Assembly (NCBI RefSeq): GCF_005233835.1
Contig: NZ_SZQA01000050.1
Span: forward strand, 1-42,547
Length of the DNA: 42,547 nt
Source of the DNA: Herbidospora galbida
Lineage (GTDB): Bacteria; Actinomycetota; Actinomycetes; Streptosporangiales; Streptosporangiaceae
Direction: 5' to 3'
Shown here: in pieces, positions 9,013 to 17,400 of the stretch
Layout of the letters: each line of letters starts with the position of its first letter
Position numbering within the stretch: the first letter of the stretch is position 1
The notes under the pieces: generated by a model
What the model was told of the DNA's origin: nothing
The model's input: only the letters and a program-made list of their open reading frames with translations
Databases searched by the model: none
Made by a program: the position numbers and the translations under genes

Positions 9013-9072
9013 AACCATTGGGAACGCTTAACCCCGGTTCGGCACACTGATCGCACTGAACAGGAGATCATC

Positions 9073-10227
9073 ATGCCGAAGGAAGTCGCCCACAACCTGC
9101 TGTCCTGGGCCAGCGAGATCGACGCCGGAACGATCGAGCAGGCGGCCCGGACCGCGCGCCTGCGGTTCGTGTCCGGACACGTCGCGCTCATGCCCGACGC
9201 GCACATCGGGATCGGCGCGACCGTCGGCTCGGTCATCCCCACCGAGGGCGCGATCATCCCCGCCGCCGTCGGGGTCGACATCGGCTGCGGGATGATCGCG
9301 ACCGAGACCGACCTGACCGCCGCCGACCTGCCCGAGCACCTCGACGCGCTGATGCCGCTGGTCGAGCGGCGGATCCCGGCCGGCGTGGGCCGGGGCCACG
9401 ACGACCGGGCCGTCGACCGGGCGCTGGAGGCGATCGGGCGGCCGTACACGGAACTGACCCAGAAGCAGGACAGGACGGTGGCGACGCAGTTCGGCACCCT
9501 CGGGTCGGGCAACCACTTCGTGGAGGTCTGCCTCGACGAGCGCGACCGCGTGTGGACGGTGCTCCACTCCGGCTCGCGCGGGATCGGGAACCAGCTGGCC
9601 ACCCGCCACATCGCCGACGCGAAGAAGGCGATGAAGCAGGCGGCGATCGGGCTGGAAGACCCCGACCTGGCCTACTTCGTCCAGGGGACGCCCGAGTTCA
9701 CCGCCTACATCGACGACATGCTGTGGGCGCAGGCCTACGCGATGGCCTCGCGGGCGCGAATGGACGCGGTGCTGTCGAACGCGCTGTTCTCGGTGGTCGG
9801 GAAGGGCCGCCGGGTCCGGACGATCAACTGCCACCACAACTTCACCCAGAAGGAGACGCACCACGGCAAGTCGCTGTGGATCACCCGCAAGGGCGCCATC
9901 AAGGCCGACACCGGCGACGAGGGCGTCATCCCGGGCTCGATGGGGACGCGGTCCTACATCGTGCGCGGGAAGGGCAACGCCGACTCCTACCACTCGTGCT
10001 CGCACGGGGCCGGCCGGCGGATGTCGCGCGGGCAGGCCAAGCGGACGCTCACCGCGTCGTCGCTGAAGAAGGCGATGGAGGGGCGGACGTGGAACGCCGA
10101 CCGGGCGTCGTCGCTGGTCGACGAGCACCCGGAGGCGTACAAGCCGATCGACCAGGTCATGGCCGACCAGGCCGATCTGGTGACCGTGCAGCACACGCTC
10201 CGCCAGGTTTTCAACTACAAGGGCTGA
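9073..10227 (+). CDS. rtcB: RNA-splicing ligase RtcB
   Basis: GTP- and Mn-dependent ligase that joins 2',3'-cyclic phosphate (3'-phosphate) ends to 5'-OH ends of RNA, used in RNA repair. The 384-residue protein has the metal-site motif GVDIGCGM (Asp69, Cys72), GSGNHFVEV, HSGSRGIGNQ, NCHHNF and the guanylylation histidine in SCSHGAGRRMSR (His311). ATG 9073 follows AGGAGA with 6-base spacing. It stands alone without rtcA or rtcR, so its regulation differs from the E. coli system. A PadR gene follows 31 bases downstream. Confidence 0.94.
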   Translation: MPKEVAHNLLSWASEIDAGTIEQAARTARLRFVSGHVALMPDAHIGIGATVGSVIPTEGAIIPAAVGVDIGCGMIATETDLTAADLPEHLDALMPLVERRIPAGVGRGHDDRAVDRALEAIGRPYTELTQKQDRTVATQFGTLGSGNHFVEVCLDERDRVWTVLHSGSRGIGNQLATRHIADAKKAMKQAAIGLEDPDLAYFVQGTPEFTAYIDDMLWAQAYAMASRARMDAVLSNALFSVVGKGRRVRTINCHHNFTQKETHHGKSLWITRKGAIKADTGDEGVIPGSMGTRSYIVRGKGNADSYHSCSHGAGRRMSRGQAKRTLTASSLKKAMEGRTWNADRASSLVDEHPEAYKPIDQVMADQADLVTVQHTLRQVFNYKG

Positions 10228-10249
10228 TATATAGCCACAGTGGATATAT
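10226..10249. promoter_or_regulatory. AT-rich candidate PadR operator
   Basis: Two ATATAT-containing blocks (GATATATA at 10226-10233 and GGATATAT at 10242-10249) lie just before the padR-like start in an otherwise GC-rich region. PadR proteins often bind AT-rich dyads in their own promoter, so autoregulation is plausible. The blocks overlap the rtcB stop. Confidence 0.4.
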
Positions 10250-10258
10250 GGTCGCCGT

Positions 10259-10579
10259 ATGACCACGATGTCGGAGGCGACCTATTTCATCCTGGCCGCC
10301 CTGCTGGACGGTCCCCTGCACGGCTACGGGATCATCCAGCGGGCCGCCGAACAGTCGCGACAACGGGTGAAGATCCCCGTCGCGACCCTCTACCGGGCCG
10401 TCGACCGGCTCCAGGAGGCCGGGCTCGTCGTGCCCGACCGCGAGGAGATCGTCGACGGCCGGGCCCGGCGTTACTACCGGATCACCGACCAGGGCACCGA
10501 GGCCCTCGCCGAGGAGGCCCGGCGGCTCAGCGCCGCGGCCGACCTGGTGATCCGCCGCCCGGGGATGGGGTTCGCGTGA
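10259..10579 (+). CDS. PadR family transcriptional regulator
   Basis: Winged-helix repressor-type protein of 106 residues: MSEATYFILAALLDGPLHGY is the PadR signature, then KIPVATLYRAVDRLQEAGLV (recognition helix) and RRYYRITDQG (wing). The stop overlaps the GTG of the next membrane gene by four bases (GTGA), a common pairing in which a PadR protein controls a co-transcribed membrane protein or transporter. The inducer is unknown. Confidence 0.9.
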   Translation: MTTMSEATYFILAALLDGPLHGYGIIQRAAEQSRQRVKIPVATLYRAVDRLQEAGLVVPDREEIVDGRARRYYRITDQGTEALAEEARRLSAAADLVIRRPGMGFA

Positions 10580-11346
10580 TCGACGAGACCCTCTACCGCC
10601 GGATCTTACGGCTCTACCCCGCCTCCTACCGCGCCGGGCGCGGGGAGGAGATCATCACCACGCTCCGGGAGACCGGCGGCGGGTTCCGCGAAGTCGTGGC
10701 GCTGCTCACGGGGGCCTTCGCGGCACACGCCAGGTCGCGCACCACCCCTTGGCAGGCCGACGGGCTGCACCTCGGGATCCTCGTGATCGCGCTTCACCGG
10801 GAGTCGGGGGAGCTGATGGGCGTCGACGGCGGGATCGACGCCTGGCTGATCATGCTGACGCTGGTGCTCATGATCCTCGGGCGGCCTCGCCTCGCCCTGC
10901 CGGCCGCGGCGGCGAGCATGTGGGTCGGGCACGACTACTTCCCGCCGGATCCCGGGCCCTGGGTGGTGCTGGCGGGGCTGCTCGTCCTGGCCCTGCTGCC
11001 CCGCCGCCACGTCGGGCGGCGGTCGTGGCTCTGGCTGGCCGTGCCGGCCGTCATGGTGACCTTCCCGGTGCCGATGTTCTACCTGTACGCCGACATCCGG
11101 AAGGTGCTCATATCCGTCGCCGTCCAGGGCGCGTTCCTGCTGCTGGCCATCGCGGCCACGGCGATGTCGCGGGACTACCGGTGGGCGCTGGCCGCCGCGA
11201 TCTGGATGGGCGTCGAGGTGGCGAGGTTCCACCTGTCCGAGCAGCTCGCCTGGTACAGCACCCGGGACTGGCTCTACTTCGGGGCGTCGGCGCTGCTGGT
11301 GGTGGCGGCGTTCGCGGTGGCGTACCGGAGAAGGAAGGTCGTCTAG
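10576..11346 (+). CDS. Multi-pass membrane protein coupled to PadR
   Basis: Function not recognised. The 256-residue protein starts at the GTG overlapping the padR stop. An N-terminal soluble part (YRRILRLYPASYRAGRGEEI) resembles the short region seen before the membrane part of other PadR-linked membrane proteins. It is followed by about six hydrophobic segments, from roughly residue 90 onward. Codon 11 is TTA, which is rare in such GC-rich genomes. The stop shares a CTAG with the convergent UbiA-like gene. Confidence 0.8.
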   Translation: MIDETLYRRILRLYPASYRAGRGEEIITTLRETGGGFREVVALLTGAFAAHARSRTTPWQADGLHLGILVIALHRESGELMGVDGGIDAWLIMLTLVLMILGRPRLALPAAAASMWVGHDYFPPDPGPWVVLAGLLVLALLPRRHVGRRSWLWLAVPAVMVTFPVPMFYLYADIRKVLISVAVQGAFLLLAIAATAMSRDYRWALAAAIWMGVEVARFHLSEQLAWYSTRDWLYFGASALLVVAAFAVAYRRRKVV

Positions 11347-12143
11347 CCGGTTCCGCGCACGAGCAGGAGCGCGACGGCCAGCGCGGCGACGGCGACCGCG
11401 CTCTGGAACGGGGCGGCGGGACGGCGCACCAGCCGGGGGGCGAGCGCCAGCGCGGCGGCGAGCGGCGCCGCGGGCCACCAGAGCACGGCGACGGCGGCGA
11501 CCAGGAAGACGGGGGTGAGCGCCAGGGTTCGGCGGGGGCCGAGCCGCTGGGGCAGGCCATGCACCCCCGTCTTCAGGTCGCCGTCGATGTCGGGGAGCAC
11601 GTTGGCGAGGTGGGCGCCGATCCCGAGCAGCGCCCCGGCGGCCACCGACCACCAGGCGGGCCACGGCTGGCCGGGCAGTCCGAGCGACACGAACGCCGGG
11701 AACTGCCCGAACCCGATGGCGTAGGGCACCCAGGAGAGGACCGTGGCCTTCAGCCCGAGGTTGTACGCCCACGCGGCCGCCACCCCCAGCAGATGGAACC
11801 CGCCCGCCGCCGCCCCGTTCGCCAGCGACAGCGGCACGCACGCCACCAGGGCGACCACGGCGGCCGCCCATAAGGCCGGAACCGGGACCCGCCCGGAGAC
11901 CGCCGGCTTGCCGGTACGGCCCAGGGCCCGGTCGCGCCGCGCGTCCACGGCGTCGTTCGACCAGCCCACCGACAGCTGCCCGGTCAGCACGGCGGCCAGT
12001 ACGAGCAGGCACCCGGCCGGACCCCGGCCCGATCCGGCGGCCAGCGCGGTCACGAGGGCGGTGACGGCCAGCGTCGGCCCGGGGTGGCAGGCGAGCGCTA
12101 ATCCCAGGAGCACAGAGGTTGGGGTTCCCAAGGGGACGCACAT
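11343..12143 (-). CDS. UbiA family prenyltransferase
   Basis: Integral membrane transferase of 266 residues that would attach an isoprenoid chain to an aromatic acceptor. Two Asp-rich motifs that bind Mg-diphosphate are visible: NDAVDARRD and, further on, LPDIDGD, separated by hydrophobic helices. It converges on the upstream membrane gene with overlapping stops and diverges from the type III PKS gene, whose phenolic product is an attractive acceptor. The start at 12143 is not certain. Codons 15 and 91 are TTA, pointing to rare-tRNA control. Homologues without a PKS partner also exist, so the link is inference. Confidence 0.85.
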   Translation of the reverse strand: MCVPLGTPTSVLLGLALACHPGPTLAVTALVTALAAGSGRGPAGCLLVLAAVLTGQLSVGWSNDAVDARRDRALGRTGKPAVSGRVPVPALWAAAVVALVACVPLSLANGAAAGGFHLLGVAAAWAYNLGLKATVLSWVPYAIGFGQFPAFVSLGLPGQPWPAWWSVAAGALLGIGAHLANVLPDIDGDLKTGVHGLPQRLGPRRTLALTPVFLVAAVAVLWWPAAPLAAALALAPRLVRRPAAPFQSAVAVAALAVALLLVRGTG

Positions 12144-12164
12144 GAACCCGTGAGGGGTGGGCAG

Positions 12165-12195
12165 AGATCGGAAGGGGATGGATTTCTGCCGATCT
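12165..12195. promoter_or_regulatory. Inverted repeat abutting the PKS ribosome site
   Basis: AGATCGG (12165-12171) and CCGATCT (12189-12195) are perfect inverted arms with a 17-base spacer. The right arm runs directly into the GGGAG ribosome site of the type III PKS gene. It could be an operator in the UbiA/PKS divergent region or a leader stem affecting translation. Confidence 0.45.
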
Positions 12196-12204
12196 GGGAG
12201 TGCG

Positions 12205-13248
12205 ATGTCACGTATCGCCGCCGTTCATGGCGTCCTGCCGCCGAACCGCTACGCGCAGGCTGAGATCACCGATGCGATCGCCCGGCTGGGCTTCCTCGAC
12301 GCCACGGAACGCCGCGTTCTCGAACGACTCCATCAGCACGCCCAAGTCGATTTCCGACACCTCGTACTGCCCCTCGACGACTACGTGAAACTCGACGGCT
12401 TCGGCGCGGCCAACGACGTGTTCGTCGCGGCGGCGGTCGACCTCGGCTCCCAGGCCGTCGCGGAGGCCCTCGACGCGGCCGGCCTGACCCCCCGCGACGT
12501 CGACCTGTTCCTCTTCACCACCGTGACCGGCATCGCGGCGCCCTCGGTCGAGGCCCGCATCGCCTCCCGCCTGGGCATGCGCCCCGACGTCAAACGCCTG
12601 CCGCTGTTCGGCCTGGGCTGCGTGGGCGGCGCGGCCGGGGTCGCCCGCGTGCACGACTACCTGTCGGCGAAGTCCGCCCAGGTCGCGGTGCTGCTCTCGG
12701 TGGAGTTCTGCTCCCTCACCATCCAGCGCGACGACCGCTCGATCGCCAACCTGGTCGCGGGCGGCCTGTTCGGCGACGGCGTGACCGCCGTGGTGGCCAC
12801 CACCTCCGACGGCCCCGGCCCCCGCGTGATCGACTCGCGCTCCCACCTCTATCCCGACTCCGACCAGGTCATGGGCTGGGACATCACCAACGGCGGCTTC
12901 CGGGTGGTCCTGGACGCCAGCGTCCCGGCCGTGGTCCGCACCTACCTGCCGGGCGACGTCGACGGCTTCCTCGGCGACCACGGACTGACCAGGTCGGACG
13001 TCACCGCCTGGGTCTGCCACCCCGGCGGGCCGCGCGTCCTGGAGGCGGTCGTCGAGGCCCTCGGCCTGCCGTCCGACGCCCTCGACGTGACGTGGCGGTC
13101 GCTGGCCGAGGTCGGCAACCTGTCGTCGTCGTCGGTGCTCCGCGTGCTGGCCGACACGATGGCGAAGAAGCCCCCGAAGGGCACCCCCGGCCTGATGATC
13201 GCGATGGGCCCGGGGTTCTGCTCGGAACTCGTCCTCCTGGAGTGGTGA
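12205..13248 (+). CDS. Type III polyketide synthase, alkylresorcinol-type
   Basis: Chalcone-synthase-fold homodimer that extends an acyl-CoA or acyl-ACP starter with malonyl-CoA and cyclises it. The 347-residue protein has the Cys-His-Asn triad: Cys139 (LFGLGCVGG), His272 (CHPGGPRVLEA) and Asn305 (VGNLSSSS), plus the C-terminal GPGF motif (335-338). ATG 12205 has GGGAG four bases upstream; the longer in-frame start has no such site. It overlaps an ICMT-like gene and then an FAD gene, the same three-gene order as srsA-srsB-srsC of Streptomyces griseus, which makes methylated phenolic lipids and their quinones. The product is therefore probably an alkylresorcinol-type lipid; pyrones are possible. 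Confidence 0.93.
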   Translation: MSRIAAVHGVLPPNRYAQAEITDAIARLGFLDATERRVLERLHQHAQVDFRHLVLPLDDYVKLDGFGAANDVFVAAAVDLGSQAVAEALDAAGLTPRDVDLFLFTTVTGIAAPSVEARIASRLGMRPDVKRLPLFGLGCVGGAAGVARVHDYLSAKSAQVAVLLSVEFCSLTIQRDDRSIANLVAGGLFGDGVTAVVATTSDGPGPRVIDSRSHLYPDSDQVMGWDITNGGFRVVLDASVPAVVRTYLPGDVDGFLGDHGLTRSDVTAWVCHPGGPRVLEAVVEALGLPSDALDVTWRSLAEVGNLSSSSVLRVLADTMAKKPPKGTPGLMIAMGPGFCSELVLLEW

Positions 13249-13763
13249 TGGGCTGGTACGCCGCGCTGGTCGCCCTGGTCGGGGTCGAACGGCTGGCCGA
13301 ACTCGTCGTGGCCAAGCGCAACCTGCGCTGGAGCCTGGCCCGGGGCGGGATCGTCGCGGGCCAGGGCCACTATCCGTTCATGGTCGTGCTGCACACCGGG
13401 CTGCTGGCCGGGTGCCTCGTCGAGGTGTACGCCGCCGACCGCCCCTTCGTGCCCGCCCTCGGGTGGCCGATGCTGGCGCTCGTGGCGGCCTCCCAGGCGC
13501 TCCGCTGGTGGTGCATCCGGACGCTGGGACACCAGTGGAACACCCAGGTCGTGGTGGTGCCGGGGCTCACGGCGGTCACGGGCGGGCCCTACCGCCATCT
13601 GCGCCACCCCAACTACGTCGCGGTGGCCGTCGAGGGCCTGGCGCTCCCCCTCGTCCATTCGGCCTGGGTCACGGCGCTGGTCTTCACGGTGCTGAACGCG
13701 GGGCTGATGGTGGTCCGGATCCGGTGTGAGGAGGCCGCGCTGGCCCGGCTGGAAACCGCGTGA
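13248..13763 (+). CDS. ICMT-like methyltransferase, SrsB type
   Basis: Membrane methyltransferase of the isoprenylcysteine carboxyl methyltransferase fold, 171 residues, with several hydrophobic helices and the SAM-binding signature GPYRHLRHPNYVAV near residues 112-125. In srs-type operons such a protein methylates a hydroxyl of the phenolic lipid. The ATG at 13248 overlaps the PKS stop by one base (TGATG), and its own stop overlaps the next GTG, so the three genes are translationally coupled. Confidence 0.88.
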   Translation: MGWYAALVALVGVERLAELVVAKRNLRWSLARGGIVAGQGHYPFMVVLHTGLLAGCLVEVYAADRPFVPALGWPMLALVAASQALRWWCIRTLGHQWNTQVVVVPGLTAVTGGPYRHLRHPNYVAVAVEGLALPLVHSAWVTALVFTVLNAGLMVVRIRCEEAALARLETA

Positions 13764-14776
13764 TCGACTTATTGATCGCGGGCGGCGGGCCCGCCGGGCT
13801 GGCGACCGCCTGCCACGCCGCGCTGGCCGGGCTGGAGGCCGTCGTCGTCGAACCCCGGTCGACCCCCGTCGACAAGGCGTGCGGCGAGGGGCTGATGCCC
13901 ACGGGGGCCGAGGCGCTGCGGGCTCTGGGGGTGCGGCCCGAGGGGTGGCCGCTGCGCGGCATCGCCTACCTCGACGCGGTCGGTTCGGTGACCGCGCCGT
14001 TCCCGCGCGGGGCGGCCGGGCTCGGCGTCCGGCGCACGATTCTGCACGAGGCGCTCGCCAAGCGGGCCGCCGACCTCGGGGTGCGCGTGGTCGCCGGGCG
14101 GGTGGAGCGGTTCCGGCAGCGGCTCGGCGACGTCGAGGCCGACGGGTTCGGCCGGGCCCGCTGGCTGGTCGCGGCCGACGGGCTGCACTCCCCCTTACGC
14201 GCCGCCCTGGGGCTGAGCGTCCCGTCCCGGCACGTACGCCGCCACGGCCTGCGCCGCCACTTCGCGGTCGCCCCGTGGAGTTCCCACGTCGAGGTGCACT
14301 GGTCGCCGGGCGCGGAGGCCTACGTGACGCCCGTCGGGGCCGGCCTGATCGGGGTGGCGGTGCTGAGCTCGCGGCGGGCGCCCTATGAGGAGCACCTGGC
14401 GGCCTTCCCGGCGCTGCGCGAGCGGCTCGGCGCCGCGTGTTCGCCGGTCAGGGGGGCGGGGCCGCTGCGGCAGGGGGCCAAGGCGCGGGTGGCCGGGCGG
14501 GTGCTGCTCGTCGGCGACGCCGCCGGATACGTCGACGCGCTCACCGGGGAGGGGATCTCCCTGGCGGCGCGCTCGGCCGGGGCGCTGGTCGCGGCGCTGC
14601 GGACCGGCGATCCCGGCTCGTACGAACGCGCCTGGCGGCGGCTGTCGCGGCGGCAGCGGGCGCTCACGGAGGCGCTGGTGGCCGTCAGGGGCAACCGGGT
14701 CACCGGCGACCTCATCGCGCCGGCCGCGCGGCGGCTCCCGTGGGCCTTCCGCGCGGCCGTCGCACTCCTGGCCTAG
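13760..14776 (+). CDS. FAD-dependent monooxygenase/oxidoreductase, SrsC-like
   Basis: Flavoprotein of 338 residues with the N-terminal dinucleotide motif GGGPAGLATA (8-17), a DKACGEGLMP segment of the geranylgeranyl-reductase/hydroxylase group, and the second FAD motif GDAAGYVDALTGEG. In srs-type operons this enzyme hydroxylates the methylated phenolic lipid, which then oxidises to a quinone. It starts at GTG 13760 with a GTGA overlap. Codons 4 and 146 are TTA. A reductase acting on a prenyl chain is an alternative given the neighbouring UbiA gene. Its stop shares CTAG with the convergent methyltransferase gene. Confidence 0.87.
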   Translation: MIDLLIAGGGPAGLATACHAALAGLEAVVVEPRSTPVDKACGEGLMPTGAEALRALGVRPEGWPLRGIAYLDAVGSVTAPFPRGAAGLGVRRTILHEALAKRAADLGVRVVAGRVERFRQRLGDVEADGFGRARWLVAADGLHSPLRAALGLSVPSRHVRRHGLRRHFAVAPWSSHVEVHWSPGAEAYVTPVGAGLIGVAVLSSRRAPYEEHLAAFPALRERLGAACSPVRGAGPLRQGAKARVAGRVLLVGDAAGYVDALTGEGISLAARSAGALVAALRTGDPGSYERAWRRLSRRQRALTEALVAVRGNRVTGDLIAPAARRLPWAFRAAVALLA

Positions 14777-15480
14777 CGGCGGGCCACCAGGATCAGGCGG
14801 CCCGACCTGACCTCGTAGGGGGCGCCGTCTGGGCCTGCGTACAGGTCGATCGTCGTGAAGCCCGCCTGGGCGACCATGCGGCGGACCTCGGCGACGGTGT
14901 AGACGTGCTGGACCGAGGTCCCCCGGTGCACCTCGTCACCTCTGGTGAAGGTGAAGTGGGTGAGCCAGCGGCTGCCCGTCACGTCGTACTCGTTGACCGA
15001 CTCGGCGGTGACGCCGCCGATGGTCATCGGCTCCTCCTCCAGGGTCAGGCCCGGGAGGAACGACTCGGCCACGAAGCCGTAGTCGAGGACCAGCGTCTCG
15101 GCGGTCAGCCCGTTCAGGAAGGCGATCGTCTCGTCGTGGTCGAGGTAGCCGAAGGCGTTGCCCATGCAGATCGCCGTGTCGGCGGTCGTCTCGGGCAGCG
15201 CGCGCATGTCGCCGACCTTGAAGACGGCGTCGAGGCCGCGCCGGGACGCCTCCCCGGCGGCGTGGGCGACGGCCTCGGCCGACACGTCGACGCCGGTCAC
15301 CCGGCGGCCGCGCGCGGCCAGTTCGAGGGCGTGCCGCCCGCTGCCGCAGGCCACGTCGAGGACGTGGTCGCCCGGCAGGGACATCAGGAAGTCGATCTCG
15401 GCGGTCGTGTGTTCGATGGGGACGGCGGCCCGCCAGAAGGTGTTGGGCAGCTCGGTGAAGAAATCCGTGTACCACGGCAT
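14773..15480 (-). CDS. Class I SAM-dependent methyltransferase
   Basis: Soluble methyltransferase of 235 residues. Motif I is LDVACGSGRH (41-50), followed by an acidic strand end (VTGVDVS) and GDMRALP. It converges on the FAD gene with overlapping stops (CTAG) and could methylate the PKS-derived product, but a separate role is equally possible. The ATG at 15480 gives MPWYTDFF, a usual opening in this family. Two copies of GAAAAATGCT, 24 bases apart (15484 and 15508), lie directly upstream. Confidence 0.88.
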   Translation of the reverse strand: MPWYTDFFTELPNTFWRAAVPIEHTTAEIDFLMSLPGDHVLDVACGSGRHALELAARGRRVTGVDVSAEAVAHAAGEASRRGLDAVFKVGDMRALPETTADTAICMGNAFGYLDHDETIAFLNGLTAETLVLDYGFVAESFLPGLTLEEEPMTIGGVTAESVNEYDVTGSRWLTHFTFTRGDEVHRGTSVQHVYTVAEVRRMVAQAGFTTIDLYAGPDGAPYEVRSGRLILVARR

Positions 15481-15634
15481 TGGGAAAAATGCTCCAGTCA
15501 GACGTACGAAAAATGCTGTTCTCGTCTTGACCGGGGCAGCGCTGGACCACCCCGGTCACACCGGGCGGGCAGCCATGGCCTCTCCTCGTTTCGCTGGACT
15601 GGTTATGACGGTAGCGGCTGATAGAACGGTTGTC

Positions 15635-16408
15635 ATGATGATTACGACCTCGCGTGACGGCACCACGCTGGCTTACGACCAGCTCGGCGAGGGGCCGCCG
15701 GTGATCGTCGTGCTGGGCGTCTTCAACGAGCGCGAGGCGGGCCTGCCGCTGGCCGAGGCGCTGGCCGACCACTTCACGGTCTACGTCTACGACCGGCGGG
15801 GGCGCGGCGGCAGCGGCGAGGTGGCCGTGCCCTTCCGGATCGCCGACGAGGTCGACGACCTGAAGGCCATGATCGAGGTCGCGGGCGGCGAGGCGGCCGT
15901 GTTCGGCTACTCCTCGGGCGGGCTGCTGGCGCTGAAGGCGCTGCTCGCCGGGGCCCGCATCACGCGGCTGGCCCTCTACGAGCCGCCCTACCAGAACGAG
16001 AACCCCTCCCCCGCCGACCACCCCGGCCACCTGACCGAACTGGTCACCCAGGGGCGGCGCGAGGAGGCGGTCGAATACTTCCAGCTGAAGATCATCGGCA
16101 TGCCGCCCCACATGGTCGAGCAGGCCAAGAACGCCCCCTTCTGGCGGCGCCTCGAAGCGCTGGCCCCCTCGTCCGTCTACGACGCCCTGCTCGTGACCGA
16201 CCGTGAGCTGCCCGACCAACTGGCGGGCCTGCGCCCGCCGCCCACGCTGGTCCTCGACGGCGCGGCCAGCCCCGACCGGCTGCGCGGCATGGTGGGGGCC
16301 CTGGGCACGGCGGTCGACGGCGCCCACGTGGTGGCCCTCGACGGCCAGACCCACACGATCGACCCGGAGGTCACCGGGCCGATCGTGCGCGCGTTCCTGG
16401 CGGGCTGA
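15635..16408 (+). CDS. Alpha/beta hydrolase
   Basis: Cytosolic alpha/beta hydrolase of 257 residues. The nucleophile elbow is GYSSGG, the acid probably the Asp in LVLDGAASPD, and the base His in DGQTHTID. The strand-helix opening (TTLAYDQLGEGPPVIVVLG) is typical of small esterase-like members; substrate unknown. ATG 15635 or the next ATG at 15638 may be the start. Its 3' end overlaps the convergent second hydrolase by 38 bases. Confidence 0.85.
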   Translation: MMITTSRDGTTLAYDQLGEGPPVIVVLGVFNEREAGLPLAEALADHFTVYVYDRRGRGGSGEVAVPFRIADEVDDLKAMIEVAGGEAAVFGYSSGGLLALKALLAGARITRLALYEPPYQNENPSPADHPGHLTELVTQGRREEAVEYFQLKIIGMPPHMVEQAKNAPFWRRLEALAPSSVYDALLVTDRELPDQLAGLRPPPTLVLDGAASPDRLRGMVGALGTAVDGAHVVALDGQTHTIDPEVTGPIVRAFLAG

Positions 16409-17321
16409 CCCCGCTCTGGGAGCGCCGCGTGTGGCGCAGGATCTCCTCGGCCAGGCGATCGTGCACCGCCGAGGGCAGGGTGTGCCCCAGCCCTTCGATC
16501 ATGACCAGCCGGGCGCCCGGGATGGCGGCGGCGGTGGCCTCGGCGTGCGCGGGCGGGAACATCGGGTCCTCCGTGCCGTGCACGACCAGCGTCGGCGCGG
16601 TGACGGCGGCCAGGTCCGCCGTGGACATCGTCTCGGCCCCGGCGAGCGTGTGGTTGAGCGCGGCTCCCAGGTCGCGCGCCCTCGCGTGGACCCGCCGCTC
16701 CATCGCGCGGTACTCCTCCTCGTCGAACGGCAGCACCGGGCCGTGCAGGGCCCGCCACAGTGGCAGCCGGGCCGCGAGGTAGTCCTCCACGGGCGCCCCC
16801 GGTCCGGGGAACGACGAGACCAGCGCGGCGAGCAGTTCGGGCGTGGGCGGCGGCAACTCGCCGGGGCGGGGCGGCGCCCCCTCCATGACGCGCCGCACCG
16901 CGCCCGCCGTGTCGGTGCCGAGCGGCTGGGACGACAGGCTCGTCAGGGTCAGCACCCGCTCGGGGTGGGTGACGGCCAGCCGCTGGGCGATGAGGCCGCC
17001 GAGGGAGGCCCCCACGAGGTGGGCCCGTGCGGCCCCGAAGGCGTCCAGGACCGCGAGCGCGTCGGCGGCCAGGTCGGCGACGGCGTAGGGGTGGGCGGCG
17101 AAGTCCACGGTGGAGGAGCGCCCGGTGTCGCGGTGGTCGTAGCGGATGACCCGGCGGCCTCCGCCGACCAGGCGGCGGACGAACCCGTCGGGCCACTGGA
17201 CGCCCTGCGCCTGCGCGCCCATGACCAGCAGCACCGCCGGGTGCTCCGGGTCGCCCGACTCTTCTGCCCACAGTTCGAGGTCGCCGGCGTGGACGATCCG
17301 CTCGTGATTATTTTCCTGCAT
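16371..17321 (-). CDS. Alpha/beta hydrolase, methylesterase-like
   Basis: Alpha/beta hydrolase of 316 residues with the oxyanion region LLVMGAQAQG, RYDHRDTGRS, nucleophile GASLGG, Asp in HGTEDPMFPP and His in EGLGHTLP. The RYDHRDTGRS pattern is shared with polyketide methylesterases of the RdmC/DnrP group and with many unassigned esterases. It diverges from a TetR gene (79 bases between starts), which probably represses it. No good ribosome site precedes the ATG, so the mRNA may be leaderless. Confidence 0.87.
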   Translation of the reverse strand: MQENNHERIVHAGDLELWAEESGDPEHPAVLLVMGAQAQGVQWPDGFVRRLVGGGRRVIRYDHRDTGRSSTVDFAAHPYAVADLAADALAVLDAFGAARAHLVGASLGGLIAQRLAVTHPERVLTLTSLSSQPLGTDTAGAVRRVMEGAPPRPGELPPPTPELLAALVSSFPGPGAPVEDYLAARLPLWRALHGPVLPFDEEEYRAMERRVHARARDLGAALNHTLAGAETMSTADLAAVTAPTLVVHGTEDPMFPPAHAEATAAAIPGARLVMIEGLGHTLPSAVHDRLAEEILRHTRRSQSGVSPPGTRARSAR

Positions 17322-17400
17322 GGTCGTTCAAGATAATGGATCGGCCCGTGCGCGCGCATCCGAGTTGAACTCCCCGCCCTCCGGCGGCACCCTGATCCCC

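Noticed and set aside
14936-16354. Long reverse frame across the methyltransferase and hydrolase region
   Set aside because: Low-complexity Arg/Gly/Ala shadow of the real genes, without any family motif.
17349-17358. TGCGCGCGCA palindrome in the TetR/hydrolase gap
   Set aside because: Simple alternating CG sequence expected by chance at this GC content.
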